Below, one piece after another: positions 1 through 8,178 of a stretch of 64,000 bases of DNA. The notes under the pieces are model-generated. The model did no database searches. It saw only the letters and a program-made list of their open reading frames with translations, and was not told the origin of the DNA. The first letter of the stretch is position 1. Every line of letters begins with the position of its first letter. Origin of the DNA: Corynebacterium sphenisci DSM 44792 (lineage in GTDB: Bacteria; Actinomycetota; Actinomycetes; Mycobacteriales; Mycobacteriaceae); NCBI RefSeq assembly GCF_001941505.1, contig NZ_CP009248.1, forward strand, positions 1,984,001 through 2,048,000, in the 5' to 3' direction. Both the position numbers and the translations under genes were made by a program.

Positions 1-1
1 C

Positions 2-346
2 TCGGCCACCGTGGTGGTGGTCAACCGCACCGCGGATCGGGCCACCGGGGTCGATGACGACCAGCTCGCCGAGCTGTTCGGGGCCCGCTGCCGGGCGGTG
101 CATCCGGTGCCCTTCGATCCGCATATCGCCCGCGGCGCGGATCTGGATCTGCGCCGGCTGCAGCCGGCGACGGCGCTGGCCTACCGGCGCCTGGCGGCGA
201 CCATCGCGGAGGATTTCGGCGCCCCCGCCGGCCGGCACGCCATGCCCGCCCCCGCCGCCCCGGCGGCGCCGCCGGGGCCGCCGGCCGGGCCGGCCGCCGG
301 TTGCGGGTCGGGGGATCAGCCGGCCGCGGCGAGCGCCTCCCGATAG
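2..346 (+). CDS. MinD/ParA-like ATPase, C-terminal end only
   Basis: The frame is open from the first bases of the window with no start codon, so the gene begins upstream and only its last 114 residues are here. The visible part starts with a hydrophobic strand (VVVVNRTAD), followed by a conserved-looking segment FDPHIARGADLDL and a short helix. This resembles the C-terminal third of actinobacterial MinD/ParA-family proteins, where an asparagine-containing strand contacts the nucleotide base. The Walker motifs would lie outside the window, so the ATPase call is by resemblance. From about residue 73 the tail is Ala/Pro/Gly-rich and probably disordered. Its last 31 bases overlap tail-to-tail with the minus-strand gene ending at 316. 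Confidence 0.6.
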   Translation, partial: SATVVVVNRTADRATGVDDDQLAELFGARCRAVHPVPFDPHIARGADLDLRRLQPATALAYRRLAATIAEDFGAPAGRHAMPAPAAPAAPPGPPAGPAAGCGSGDQPAAASASR

Positions 347-1365
347 GGCGCCGGGTCCACCGAGGCGGCCCGCTCCGGGTCGAAGCGGGGGGCGCGGTCC
401 TTGTCCACGAGCACCGCGCGCACCCCCTCGGCGAAATTGGGGTGCCGGCGCAGCAGGCCGCCGATGACCAGCTCATGGCCCAGGGCGGTGCGCAGGTCCA
501 CGTCCAGGTTCGCCCGGTAGAGCTCGACGGCGGCGACCAGGGAGGTCGGCGCCGCGGGGCGGAGCAGCCGCCCGACCTCGGCGCGGAAGCCCGGATCGCG
601 GTCCGGGGCGTCCAGGGCGGCCTCGATGGCCGCGTAGTCCCCGGCGCCGAAGACCGCGTCGATGTCGGCGCGCCAGCGGGCCAGGGCGGGCTCCCCGGCC
701 TCCGCCGGATCCCGGGCGAACTCGGCCAGGGCCGCGTCCACCCCCTCGGCGTCGGCGCGGTCCAGGAAGGCGGGGATGTCCGCGGAGCCGAGGTAGTGGG
801 TGGCCCAGCCCGCCCAGAGCAGCTCCGCGGCGTCCAGCCGGTAGCCGGTGAGCCCGAGGAAGCGGGCCACCGCCGGGTCGGCGGCCCCGCCGGCGACCGG
901 GGTGCGCTGGGAGAGGTGGCTCACCCCGACATCGGGGACGAAGCCGATGGCCATCTCCGGCATCGCCGCGCTGGCCCGCTCGGTGACCACCCGGTGGCTG
1001 CCGTGCAGGCTCACCCCCAGGCCGCCGCCCATGGCGATGCCGTCGATGAGGGCGAGGTAGGGCTTGGGGAACTCGGCGATGGCCGCGTTCATCCGGTACT
1101 CCACGGCGAAGAACTCGTCGCCGGAGGCGAAGTCCCCGGCGAGCTGGGCCTCGCGCACGGCGCGCACGTCGCCGCCGGCGCAGAAGGCCTTCGGATGCGC
1201 GGAGTCGAGGATCACCTGGGCGATGGCGTCGTCCTCGCGCCAGCGGTCCAGGGCCCCGGCGATGGCGCGCACCATCGCCGTGTCGAGGGAGTTGAGGGCC
1301 TTCGGCCGGTCCAGGGTGAGCCGCCCGGAGAGCCCGGAGACGGTCGCGTGCACGGTATCGCTCAT
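316..1365 (-). CDS. 3-hydroxyisobutyryl-CoA hydrolase / enoyl-CoA hydratase family
   Basis: A crotonase-fold enzyme of 349 residues, the usual length of the 3-hydroxyisobutyryl-CoA hydrolase branch (valine breakdown), longer than ordinary enoyl-CoA hydratases of about 260. Seen in the sequence: FCAGGD at 61-66 and GIAMGGGLGVS at 109-119, which form the CoA oxyanion hole, and PEMAIGFVPDVG at 136-147, the segment that carries the catalytic Glu/Asp in this family. The ATG start (MSDTVH) directly follows a short spacer with no other plausible start. It is likely cytosolic. It is transcribed alone, with about 70 bases to the PPK2 gene upstream. The exact substrate is inferred from family resemblance; another acyl-CoA hydratase or hydrolase activity is possible. 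Confidence 0.85.
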   Translation of the reverse strand: MSDTVHATVSGLSGRLTLDRPKALNSLDTAMVRAIAGALDRWREDDAIAQVILDSAHPKAFCAGGDVRAVREAQLAGDFASGDEFFAVEYRMNAAIAEFPKPYLALIDGIAMGGGLGVSLHGSHRVVTERASAAMPEMAIGFVPDVGVSHLSQRTPVAGGAADPAVARFLGLTGYRLDAAELLWAGWATHYLGSADIPAFLDRADAEGVDAALAEFARDPAEAGEPALARWRADIDAVFGAGDYAAIEAALDAPDRDPGFRAEVGRLLRPAAPTSLVAAVELYRANLDVDLRTALGHELVIGGLLRRHPNFAEGVRAVLVDKDRAPRFDPERAASVDPAPYREALAAAG

Positions 1366-1432
1366 GCCCCCAGTGTGACACAGGACACGTTTTCCCGCCG
1401 CGGGGGCGCCCCCGCCCCCGGCCCCGCCGGGC

Positions 1433-2344
1433 CTAGTCGCCCTTGGCCTTGCCCTTCGACTTCGCCTTGCCCTTGCCCTTGGCCTTCACCTTGGCCTTGT
1501 CCTTGCCGGCGTCGTCGTCCCGGCCCTTCTCCAGGCCGGCGGCGACATCGGGCACGTAGCGGAACTCGGTGCGCGGCGGGCGCTCGTAGGCCGCCTCCGA
1601 TTCGGGCCGCTCCGGGATCTCCGGCAGCTCCCGCTCGATGTGCTCGTAGGGGATGGTGGACAGCAGGTGGTTGATCACGTTGATCCGGGAGCGCTTCTTG
1701 TCCTCGGATTCGACGGTGTACCAGGGTGCGGAGGGGATGTCGGTGTGGATGAACATCTCGTCCTTGGCCCGGGAGTAGTCCTCCCAGCGGGTGATCGACT
1801 CCAGGTCCATCGGGGAGAGCTTCCAGCGGCGCAGCGGATCCTCCCGGCGGGACTCGAAGCGGCGCACCTGCTCCTCGTCGGAGACGGAGAACCAGTACTT
1901 GCGCAGCATGATCCCGTCCTCGACGAGCAGCCGCTCGAAGATCGGGGCCTGGTGCAGGAAGCGGCGGTACTCCTGGGAGGTGCAGAAGCCCATCACCCGC
2001 TCCACCCCGGCGCGGTTGTACCAGGAGCGGTCGAAGATGACGATCTCGCCGGCCGCGGGCAGCTTCTCCACGTAGCGCTGGAAGTACCACTGCCCCTGCT
2101 CCCGGGAGGTCGGCGCCGGCAGCGCCTCGATCCGGCAGGACCGGGGGTTGAGGTACTGGGTGATCCGCTTGATCGCGGAGCCCTTCCCGGCGGCGTCGCG
2201 GCCCTCCATGATGACCACGATCCGGGCGCCGGTCTCCACGACCCACTGCTGCATCTCCACCAGCTCGGCCTGGAGCCGCTTGAGCTCCTTCTCGTAGGCC
2301 TTCTTGTTCAGCTTCGGGGGCCGGGTCGGCTCGTCTTTGCTCAT
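1433..2344 (-). CDS. ppk2: Polyphosphate kinase 2 (PPK2) with Lys-rich tail
   Basis: PPK2 enzymes move phosphate between polyphosphate and nucleotides. The 303-residue protein shows the family Walker A GRDAAGKGS at 48-56, the Walker B-like IVIFDRSWYN at 101-110, and the lid region with conserved RRFESR-type basic residues. The ATG at 2344 is preferred over the in-frame start 33 bases upstream, because the family begins shortly before the KLNKKAYEKEL helix. The last 30 or so residues are an unusual tail alternating Lys with Ala/Gly, encoded by degenerate six-base repeats at about 1438-1510. Such a basic tail could bind polyphosphate or nucleic acid, but that is inference. Single-domain (class I-like) form. 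It lies directly downstream of ftsX, where C. glutamicum has smpB. Confidence 0.9.
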   Translation of the reverse strand: MSKDEPTRPPKLNKKAYEKELKRLQAELVEMQQWVVETGARIVVIMEGRDAAGKGSAIKRITQYLNPRSCRIEALPAPTSREQGQWYFQRYVEKLPAAGEIVIFDRSWYNRAGVERVMGFCTSQEYRRFLHQAPIFERLLVEDGIMLRKYWFSVSDEEQVRRFESRREDPLRRWKLSPMDLESITRWEDYSRAKDEMFIHTDIPSAPWYTVESEDKKRSRINVINHLLSTIPYEHIERELPEIPERPESEAAYERPPRTEFRYVPDVAAGLEKGRDDDAGKDKAKVKAKGKGKAKSKGKAKGD

Positions 2345-2403
2345 GATCGCAATGCTACAAGGTCGCCGCGGCCGCACCGGGGCGGATCCCGCGGGTCCCC
2401 GGC

Positions 2404-3306
2404 TCAGCGGCGGGTGTAGAGCCGCAGCGTCACCTGGGCGGTGATCGCGGAGAAGATCACCCCGACCGCGATCACCACCGGGGCCACGATCCAGATGTCC
2501 GCGGCCTGCACCGGGGCGATGAGCTGCGCCCGGTACAGGTTGCCCAGGGCCGGGTCCACCACCGCGGACTTGCCCAGGAACAGCCCGCCGATGGCGAGCA
2601 GCCCGCCGATCAGGCTCGCGATCACCGCCTCGAGCACGAAGGGCGCCTGGGTGAACAGCCGGGAGGCGCCGACCATGAGCATGATCTCGACCTCCTTGCG
2701 CCGGGAGTAGGCGGCGATCTGCACCATGTTCGCGATCAGGAACACCGCGGCCAGGGCCTGGATCGCGGCGATCACGAAGGTGGCGTTGCGGATCGAGTCG
2801 AGGTTGCCGACGGCCTCGCCGACGTCCTCGGCCTGGTCGGTGACGTGCACCACCTGGGGCAGCTCCCGGACCCCGGCCAGGGGGGAGAGGTCCGTGGGAT
2901 CGGCCAGGCGCACCAGCACCACGGCGGGCAGCGAATCGGCGGTGGTGTTCTCCACCAGCACCGGATCGGTGGCCTGGAACAGCTCCACGAAGTGGGCGTG
3001 GTTGGCCTCCCGGTTGCGGAAGGTCGCCGATTCCACGCCGGCGACCCCGTCGAGGGCGTCGAGCACCTCCCGGCAGGGCTCGGTGGTGCAGGCGTCGTCG
3101 CCGGCGGAGACCTCCTCGTCCAGCTCCAGCATCACCTCCACCCGGTCGAGGTACATGTCCTTGGTCCGCTTGGTCATGTCGGTGACCAGCAGCCCGGAGG
3201 CCAGCAGGGCCAGCGAGATCGCGGTGGTGATGATCATCGCCACGGTCATGGTGAGGTTCTTGCGCAGGCCGGCGAGGGCCTCGCCGAGGACGAACCGGGT
3301 CTTCAT
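2404..3306 (-). CDS. ftsX: Cell-division ABC transporter permease FtsX
   Basis: FtsX is the membrane half of the FtsEX complex, which couples ATP hydrolysis in the cytoplasm to activation of peptidoglycan hydrolases outside. The 300 residues show a basic N-terminus, TM1 at about 18-42, a large external loop at about 45-165, and three more membrane helices towards the C-terminus, the standard FtsX topology. The external loop has two Cys four residues apart (ACTTEPC), probably a disulfide. The ATG at 3306 (MKTRFVLGEAL) is chosen over an upstream in-frame ATG because AGGAGAG lies just before it. It follows ftsE after 28 bases and is surely co-transcribed with it and prfB. Confidence 0.95.
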   Translation of the reverse strand: MKTRFVLGEALAGLRKNLTMTVAMIITTAISLALLASGLLVTDMTKRTKDMYLDRVEVMLELDEEVSAGDDACTTEPCREVLDALDGVAGVESATFRNREANHAHFVELFQATDPVLVENTTADSLPAVVLVRLADPTDLSPLAGVRELPQVVHVTDQAEDVGEAVGNLDSIRNATFVIAAIQALAAVFLIANMVQIAAYSRRKEVEIMLMVGASRLFTQAPFVLEAVIASLIGGLLAIGGLFLGKSAVVDPALGNLYRAQLIAPVQAADIWIVAPVVIAVGVIFSAITAQVTLRLYTRR

Positions 3307-3334
3307 GTGCTTCTCTCCTGCTCGGGTTCGCGGC

Positions 3335-4024
3335 TCAGCGGCCGATGCCGTAGACGCCGGTGGCGTCATCGCGGACGAGTGTGCCCAGGGACAGCTCGAT
3401 CACCCGGCGGCGCATCGCGTCGACGGCGTCGTCGTCGTGGGTGGACATCACCACGGTGGTGCCGGTGCGGTTGATCCGGTCCAGCAGCAGCATGATGTCC
3501 CCGGAGGTGTCCGGGTCCAGGTTGCCGGTGGGCTCGTCGGCGAGCAGCACCAGCGGCCGGTTGACGAAGGCCCGGGCGATGGCCACCCGCTGCTGCTCCC
3601 CGCCGGAGAGCTCATGGGGCATCCGGTTGGCCTTGCCGTCGAGGCCGACCAGCTCCAGGGTCTCCGGGACCAGCCGGTCGATGGTCTTGCGGTCCTTGCC
3701 GATCACCTGCAGCGCGAAGGCGACGTTGTCGTGCACGTTCTTCTTCGGCAGCAGCCGGAAGTCCTGGAAGACGTAGCCGATCCGGCGGCGCAGCTTCGGC
3801 ACGTTGCGGGCGGAGAGCTTGGTGAGGTCCTCCCCGGCGACGGTGATGACGCCGGAGTCGGCGCGCTCCTCGCGCACCATCAGGCGCAGGAAGGTCGACT
3901 TCCCGGACCCGGAGGGGCCGATCAGGAAGACGAACTCGCCCTTGCCGATCTCCACGGAGACGTCGTCGAGGGCGGGCCGGGTCGAGGTGCGGTAGCTCTT
4001 GGTCACGTGGTCGAAGGTGATCAC
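3335..4024 (-). CDS. ftsE: Cell-division ATP-binding protein FtsE
   Basis: ATPase of the FtsEX complex, 229 residues, the normal length. Visible motifs: Walker [11 protein letters not shown]-loop FQDFRLL, signature LSGGEQQR, Walker [12 protein letters not shown] and the H-loop STHD. The start is the GTG at 4024 (reading [10 protein letters not shown] next), which matches the conserved family N-terminus; the longer in-frame extension upstream is low-complexity and unlikely to be translated. Order prfB-ftsE-ftsX on one strand is typical of Corynebacterium. Spacing to prfB is 76 bases, so a promoter or processing site could lie between, but none is obvious. Confidence 0.96.
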   Translation of the reverse strand: MITFDHVTKSYRTSTRPALDDVSVEIGKGEFVFLIGPSGSGKSTFLRLMVREERADSGVITVAGEDLTKLSARNVPKLRRRIGYVFQDFRLLPKKNVHDNVAFALQVIGKDRKTIDRLVPETLELVGLDGKANRMPHELSGGEQQRVAIARAFVNRPLVLLADEPTGNLDPDTSGDIMLLLDRINRTGTTVVMSTHDDDAVDAMRRRVIELSLGTLVRDDATGVYGIGR

Positions 4025-4100
4025 GTGGGCCACATTAGCCACTGGCGCCCCGCATGTCCCATCATCCCCGGCGGCGCGCCCCGCCGAACCCCCCGCGGGC

Positions 4101-5216
4101 TCAGTCGCCCTCGCCCTGCAGCTGGTCCATCCGCCAGCGGATCCCGGCCTCCAGGAAACCGTCCAGATCCCCGCCGAGCACCGCATCCGGGTTGTTCACC
4201 TCGTAGCCGGTGCGCAGGTCCTTGACCATCTGGTACGGGTGCAGCACGTAGGAGCGCATCTGGTTGCCCCAGGAGGCGTTGCCCCCGGCGCCGAGGGCGT
4301 CCATCTCCGCCTGCTCCTCCTGGCGCTTGCGCTCCAGCAGCTTCGCGGCGAGCACCCGCATCGCGGAGGCCTTGTTCTGGTGCTGGGACTTCTCGTTCTG
4401 GCAGGTCACCACGATCCCGGTGGGCAGGTGGGTGATCCGCACCGCGGAGTCGGTGGTGTTCACCGACTGCCCGCCCGGCCCGGAGGAGCGGTACACGTCG
4501 ACCTTGATCTCGGAGTCGGGCACCTCGATGGAGTCGGTCTGCTCCACCACCGGCAGCACCTCCACCTCGGCGAAGGAGGTCTGCCGGCGGCCCTGGTTGT
4601 CGAAGGGGCTCAGCCGGACCAGCCGGTGCGTGCCCTGCTCCACGGACAGGGTGCCGTAGGTGTACTCCCCGTGCACCACGAAGGTGGCGGACTTCAGGCC
4701 CGCCTCCTCGGCGTAGGAGGTGTCGTAGACGTCGACCTTGTGCCCGTGCTTCTCCGCCCAGCGCACGTACATCCGCATGAGCATCTCCGCGAAGTCGGCG
4801 GCGTCCACCCCGCCGGCGCCGGCCCGGATGTTGATGACCGCCTCGCGGGCGTCGTACTCCCCGCTGAGCATGGTGGTCACCTCCAGGGCGGCGATGTCCG
4901 CGCGCAGTTCGGCGCGTTCGGCGTCGGCGAGCTCCGCGGCGTCGGCGTCGCCCTCCTCCTCGGCGAGCTGGTACATCACCGGCAGGTCGCCGAGCCGCTC
5001 GCGCAGGGCGCGGACCTTCTTCAGCTGGGCCTGCTTGGCGGACAGCTCCGAGGTCACCGTCTGGGCATGATCCGGGTCATCCCACAGGGAGGGATCGGAG
5101 GCCTGCGCCTCGAGCTCGCGGATCCGGTCGGAGAGCTCCTCCGGATCCACCACCTTCTCGATGGTGGTCAGCGTCACGTCGAGGTCGGCGAGGTCTGCGG
5201 TCACGTCGGGATTCAC
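4101..5216 (-). CDS. prfB: Peptide chain release factor 2
   Basis: RF2 recognises UGA and UAA stop codons and triggers peptide release. The 371-residue protein has the stop-codon reading tripeptide SPF at 203-205 and the catalytic GGQ at 248-250, followed by the conserved [13 protein letters not shown] segment. The GTG at 5216 is taken as start because the alignable protein begins there ([12 protein letters not shown]); the upstream extension in the same frame is Pro/Arg-rich. The frame is uninterrupted around codons 20-30, so this gene lacks the in-frame UGA and programmed +1 frameshift that autoregulates RF2 in many bacteria. It is first gene of the prfB-ftsE-ftsX run and divergent from the phosphatase gene at 5303. 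Confidence 0.96.
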   Translation of the reverse strand: MNPDVTADLADLDVTLTTIEKVVDPEELSDRIRELEAQASDPSLWDDPDHAQTVTSELSAKQAQLKKVRALRERLGDLPVMYQLAEEEGDADAAELADAERAELRADIAALEVTTMLSGEYDAREAVINIRAGAGGVDAADFAEMLMRMYVRWAEKHGHKVDVYDTSYAEEAGLKSATFVVHGEYTYGTLSVEQGTHRLVRLSPFDNQGRRQTSFAEVEVLPVVEQTDSIEVPDSEIKVDVYRSSGPGGQSVNTTDSAVRITHLPTGIVVTCQNEKSQHQNKASAMRVLAAKLLERKRQEEQAEMDALGAGGNASWGNQMRSYVLHPYQMVKDLRTGYEVNNPDAVLGGDLDGFLEAGIRWRMDQLQGEGD

Positions 5217-5302
5217 GGGCCCCACTCTAGCGCGGCGCCGGAGCGGCCCCCGCGGCCCCGCCCCGGCGGCGGGCGGCGGCCGCGGTGGGCACAATGGGGG
5301 CC

Positions 5303-6160
5303 ATGGATCAGCCCAACCCGCACGCCGCCCGCCTCCGTGCCCTGGATCCGGCCGCCGACGACGCCGAGGTGGCCGCCGCGGTCGTCGCCGCCGCCGCGGA
5401 GCTGGCCGCCCGGATGCGCGCGGATGGCCTGGACACCGAGTACAAGACCTCCGTCTCCGACGTGGTCACCGCCGCCGACCGGGCCGCCGAGGAGCTGGTG
5501 GTCTCCGCCCTGGCCCGGCTGCGCCCGGCCGACGGGATCCTCGGCGAGGAGGGCTCGGCGAAGGCCTCCGCCTCCGGGCGGACCTGGGTGGTCGATCCGG
5601 TCGACGGCACCTACAACTTCACCGCCGGCTCCGACTACTGGTGCTCGGCGGTGGCCCTGGTCGAGGGCCCCGCCGAGGACCCGGACCGGCTGCTGCTCGG
5701 CGCGGTGCACCGCGCCGCCGGCGACGCCGGCTGGGTGGGCGGCCCGGGCGCGCCCACCGTCACCAGCCGGCCCGGGGCGGACGGGGTGCGGCGCACCCGG
5801 GCGCTGCCCGGGGTGGCCGCGGCGGCCCCGGAGCGGATGTGCGCGGCGACCTACCTGCACGGCACCCACTTCGGCCCCGGCGCCGGCGCCGCCGATGCGG
5901 CGCTGGCGCGGCGCTGGACCACGGCGACCGGCCGCTTCGCCACCTGGCGGGTGCTCGGCTCGGCCTCGCTGGATCTCGCCGGGGTCGCCGAGGGCCGGCT
6001 GGGCGCCTGGTTCCAGCATTCGGTGGCGCCCTGGGACTGGCTGCCCGGGTTCGCCCTGGTCGCCGGGGCCGGGGGCGCCGGGGACCTCGCCGGCGGCTGG
6101 CGGATCGCCGGCGCCCCGGCGACGGTGCGGACCCTGGGCGGGATCCTCGGCGCCGACTAG
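5303..6160 (+). CDS. Inositol monophosphatase family phosphatase
   Basis: A metal-dependent sugar-phosphatase-fold enzyme of 285 residues. It has the family motifs LGEEGS (metal Glu, about 80-84), [11 protein letters not shown] (96-106, metal-binding Asp pair) and [15 protein letters not shown] near the C-terminus, the counterpart of the WDxAAG motif. The ATG at 5303 is preferred; two further in-frame starts lie 9 and 18 bases upstream, so the N-terminus is uncertain by six residues. Divergent from prfB and close to hisN at 6919, the same neighbourhood as the impA-like gene of C. glutamicum. The substrate (inositol phosphate, PAP or another sugar phosphate) cannot be told from sequence alone. 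Confidence 0.88.
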   Translation: MDQPNPHAARLRALDPAADDAEVAAAVVAAAAELAARMRADGLDTEYKTSVSDVVTAADRAAEELVVSALARLRPADGILGEEGSAKASASGRTWVVDPVDGTYNFTAGSDYWCSAVALVEGPAEDPDRLLLGAVHRAAGDAGWVGGPGAPTVTSRPGADGVRRTRALPGVAAAAPERMCAATYLHGTHFGPGAGAADAALARRWTTATGRFATWRVLGSASLDLAGVAEGRLGAWFQHSVAPWDWLPGFALVAGAGGAGDLAGGWRIAGAPATVRTLGGILGAD

Positions 6161-6190
6161 GCCCGCCCGCGCCGCGGGGACCGCGGGCGC

Positions 6191-6844
6191 TCAGATGAGC
6201 TGCAGCCCGCCGATCAGGATGAGCAGCGCCGAGACCAGGTAGCCGGCGCCGCGGGCGACCGCGGCCTGGTTCGCCCGGGCCGCGGCGAAGACCCGCCCGG
6301 CGGCGGAGTCGGGCCGGTGCCGGATTCCGCCCACCGCGACGGCCACCGCGGTGGGCAGGCTCAGCGCCAGCGAGGCGTAGGCGATGAGCCCCAGGTAGCG
6401 GGTGGCCGCGGGCAGGCCCTCGGCGGAGAGCACGGCCAGGCCCGCGAAGAAGGGCACCGAGGTCAACGACTGCACCGCGCCGAGGGCGAAGCCGGTGCCC
6501 ACGGTGAGGATGGAGGGGCGCAGCAGCGGGGCCAGGATCCGGTCCAGCACCCGCGGCGTGCCCCCGCCGCGCAGGGTGAGCGCCCCGGTGAGCACCCCGG
6601 TGGCCACCAGCAGGATGCCGAAGGCGGGGGACTCCACGAGCCGGCGCACCGTCTCGCCGAGGCCGTCGAAGACCAGCAGCACCGCCGCCGCCGGGACCAG
6701 CACGCCCAGCCAGTCCCCGGCGATGAGCAGCGGGGTGACCCGCCGGTACACCCCGGCCGGGGCGAGCACGCCCAGGGCCACCACGACCCCGATGAGCAGC
6801 ACGTTGATCGAGTCCACGAACGCGTAGGAGAGGGCGTGCAGCAT
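6191..6844 (-). CDS. Membrane protein, about six helices, function unknown
   Basis: 217 residues, mostly hydrophobic, with about six predicted membrane segments (roughly 1-30, 40-60, 70-92, 105-130, 140-165 and 195-217). N-terminal [17 protein letters not shown] and the repeat-like Gly/Ala-rich helices recall the LysE/GAP or cytochrome-biogenesis-like transporter superfamily, but no diagnostic motif is complete, so only an integral membrane role is supported. A good ribosome site (AGGAAGA) precedes the ATG at 6844. It sits alone on the minus strand between two phosphatase genes that are usually adjacent in Corynebacterium, and divergent from hisN with 74 bases between. Confidence 0.75.
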   Translation of the reverse strand: MLHALSYAFVDSINVLLIGVVVALGVLAPAGVYRRVTPLLIAGDWLGVLVPAAAVLLVFDGLGETVRRLVESPAFGILLVATGVLTGALTLRGGGTPRVLDRILAPLLRPSILTVGTGFALGAVQSLTSVPFFAGLAVLSAEGLPAATRYLGLIAYASLALSLPTAVAVAVGGIRHRPDSAAGRVFAAARANQAAVARGAGYLVSALLILIGGLQLI

Positions 6845-6918
6845 GCGGCGGGATCTTCCTGGGTGGCGGGCGTCGGGCGGGCCGGGGTGTGGCGCGCCTG
6901 CCGGATAGACTACCGGCC

Positions 6919-7746
6919 ATGACCGACTACGCCGCCGACCTCGCCCTCGCCCGCGACCTCGCCGACCTCGCCGATGAGCTGACCATGGCCCGCTTCGGCG
7001 CCGCCGACCTGTCGGTGTCGGCCAAGCCGGATCTGACCCCGGTCTCCGACGCCGACCTGGCCTGCGAGCGCCGGCTGCGCGCCGCCCTCGCCGAGGCCCG
7101 GCCCGGGGACGAGGTGCTCGGCGAGGAGTTCGGCGGCGCGACCGCGGGCTCGGGCCGGCAGTGGGTGCTCGACCCCATCGACGGGACGAAGAACTTCGTC
7201 CGCGGGGTGCCGGTGTGGGCCACCCTGATCGCCCTGCTGGTGGACGGGGAGCCGGTGGTCGGGGTGGTCAGCGCCCCGGCGCTGCGCCGGCGCTGGTGGG
7301 CCGCCGCCGGGGCGGGGGCGCACCTGGACTTCGCCGGGGCCCGGCGCCGGCTGGCGGTGAGCCGGGTCGCCGAGGTGGCGGACTGCTCGGTGTCGGTGTC
7401 CTCGCTCAGCGGCTGGCGGGACCGCGGCCTGCGGGACGATCTCATCGCGCTCACCGACGAGGCCTGGCGGCTGCGCGGCTACGGGGACTTCCTCTCCTAC
7501 TGCCTGGTCGCCGAGGGCGCGGTGGACGTCGCCGCGGAACCCGAGGTGAGCCTGTGGGATCTGGCGCCGCTGGCGGTGCTGGTCACCGAGGCCGGCGGGG
7601 CCTTCACCGCCCTGGACGGCACCCCCGGCCCGGCCGGCGGGGACGCGCTGGCCACCAACGGGCTGCTGCACGCCGCCGTGCTGGCGCGGATCGGCACCGG
7701 CGCGGCGGCCGCGGAGGGTGCCGCGGGGGCGGCCGACGGGGGGTAG
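6919..7746 (+). CDS. hisN: Histidinol-phosphatase, IMP-family type
   Basis: In actinobacteria histidinol-phosphate is dephosphorylated by an inositol-monophosphatase-like enzyme, HisN, the penultimate step of histidine synthesis. The 275 residues carry LGEEF (68-71), [15 protein letters not shown] (82-96) and [15 protein letters not shown], all metal-site motifs of the family. [20 protein letters not shown] is especially characteristic of HisN rather than of generic IMPases. ATG at 6919 ([16 protein letters not shown]) matches the usual N-terminus; an upstream in-frame start 30 bases earlier would add an unlikely peptide. The extreme C-terminus is Ala/Gly-rich. It lies away from the main his operon, as in C. 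glutamicum. Confidence 0.9.
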   Translation: MTDYAADLALARDLADLADELTMARFGAADLSVSAKPDLTPVSDADLACERRLRAALAEARPGDEVLGEEFGGATAGSGRQWVLDPIDGTKNFVRGVPVWATLIALLVDGEPVVGVVSAPALRRRWWAAAGAGAHLDFAGARRRLAVSRVAEVADCSVSVSSLSGWRDRGLRDDLIALTDEAWRLRGYGDFLSYCLVAEGAVDVAAEPEVSLWDLAPLAVLVTEAGGAFTALDGTPGPAGGDALATNGLLHAAVLARIGTGAAAAEGAAGAADGG

Positions 7747-7806
7747 TGAAGCATATTCTCCACCTGGGCGAACGCCGCCGAGCAGGCGATGTTACGGGCG
7801 TATTTC

Positions 7807-7830
7807 GCATATCGGTGTTTGCGGATATGC
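7807..7830. promoter_or_regulatory. Perfect 7-base inverted repeat in AT-rich leader
   Basis: The arms GCATATC (7807-7813) and GATATGC (7824-7830) are exact inverse complements around a 10-base spacer, inside a patch distinctly richer in A/T than its surroundings. It lies 26 bases before the small Cys-rich gene at 7856, so it could be an operator overlapping the promoter. No strong -10/-35 pair was identified. Confidence 0.45.
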
Positions 7831-7855
7831 CGAAGGGTGGGCTAGCCTGCCCCCC

Positions 7856-8110
7856 ATGGGCAAGGACAAGCGCATGCGCCGGCTGGAGCGCTACGGCTCC
7901 GCACTCGACCTCGCCGAGGCGCGCCGCTCCTCCCCGCTGGAGGGCCTGAAGCTGGCCCTGGCCACCCCGAAGCCGCGGTGCTGCCAGAAGCGGGTGCGCT
8001 GCCGCAACTGCCCGGTGGTGGTGCACAAGCTGCAGCGCGCCGTGTACGCCGGGGAGGTCGACCGGGAGCGGCTGCGCGACATCGCCGACCGGGCCCGGAT
8101 CCGCGCCTGA
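7856..8110 (+). CDS. Small conserved Cys-rich protein, possible zinc ribbon
   Basis: 84 residues starting MGKDKRMRRLERYGSALDL. The central segment CCQKRVRCRNCPVV contains four Cys in a CC-x5-C-x2-C arrangement that could bind zinc or form disulfides. The protein is basic, with no signal peptide or membrane helix. It is reminiscent of short hypothetical proteins conserved across corynebacteria and related genera, but I assign no function. The ATG at 7856 is preferred because sequence further upstream in the same frame is non-conserved leader containing the inverted repeat. Convergent with the acyltransferase gene, with a shared terminator hairpin between. Confidence 0.75.
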   Translation: MGKDKRMRRLERYGSALDLAEARRSSPLEGLKLALATPKPRCCQKRVRCRNCPVVVHKLQRAVYAGEVDRERLRDIADRARIRA

Positions 8111-8125
8111 GGCCCCGCCCGCCCC

Positions 8126-8150
8126 GCGCGCCCGGAGCCCCCGGGCGCGC
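8126..8150. terminator. Convergent hairpin terminator
   Basis: Ten-base perfect arms (8126-8135 and 8141-8150) around a five-base loop, between the stop codons of two converging genes at 8110 and 8179. No U-tract, as is common in such GC-rich genomes. Confidence 0.55.
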
Positions 8151-8178
8151 CCTCATATCCGCGCCCGCGCCGGCCGGC

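Noticed and set aside
301-1674. Long plus-strand frame opposite the acyl-CoA hydrolase
   Set aside because: Composition is Gly/Val/Arg-biased shadow; the minus frame has all crotonase motifs.
5140-5216. Programmed frameshift in prfB
   Set aside because: The first 30 codons contain no in-frame stop and no CUUUGA-like slip site; the frame runs straight through.
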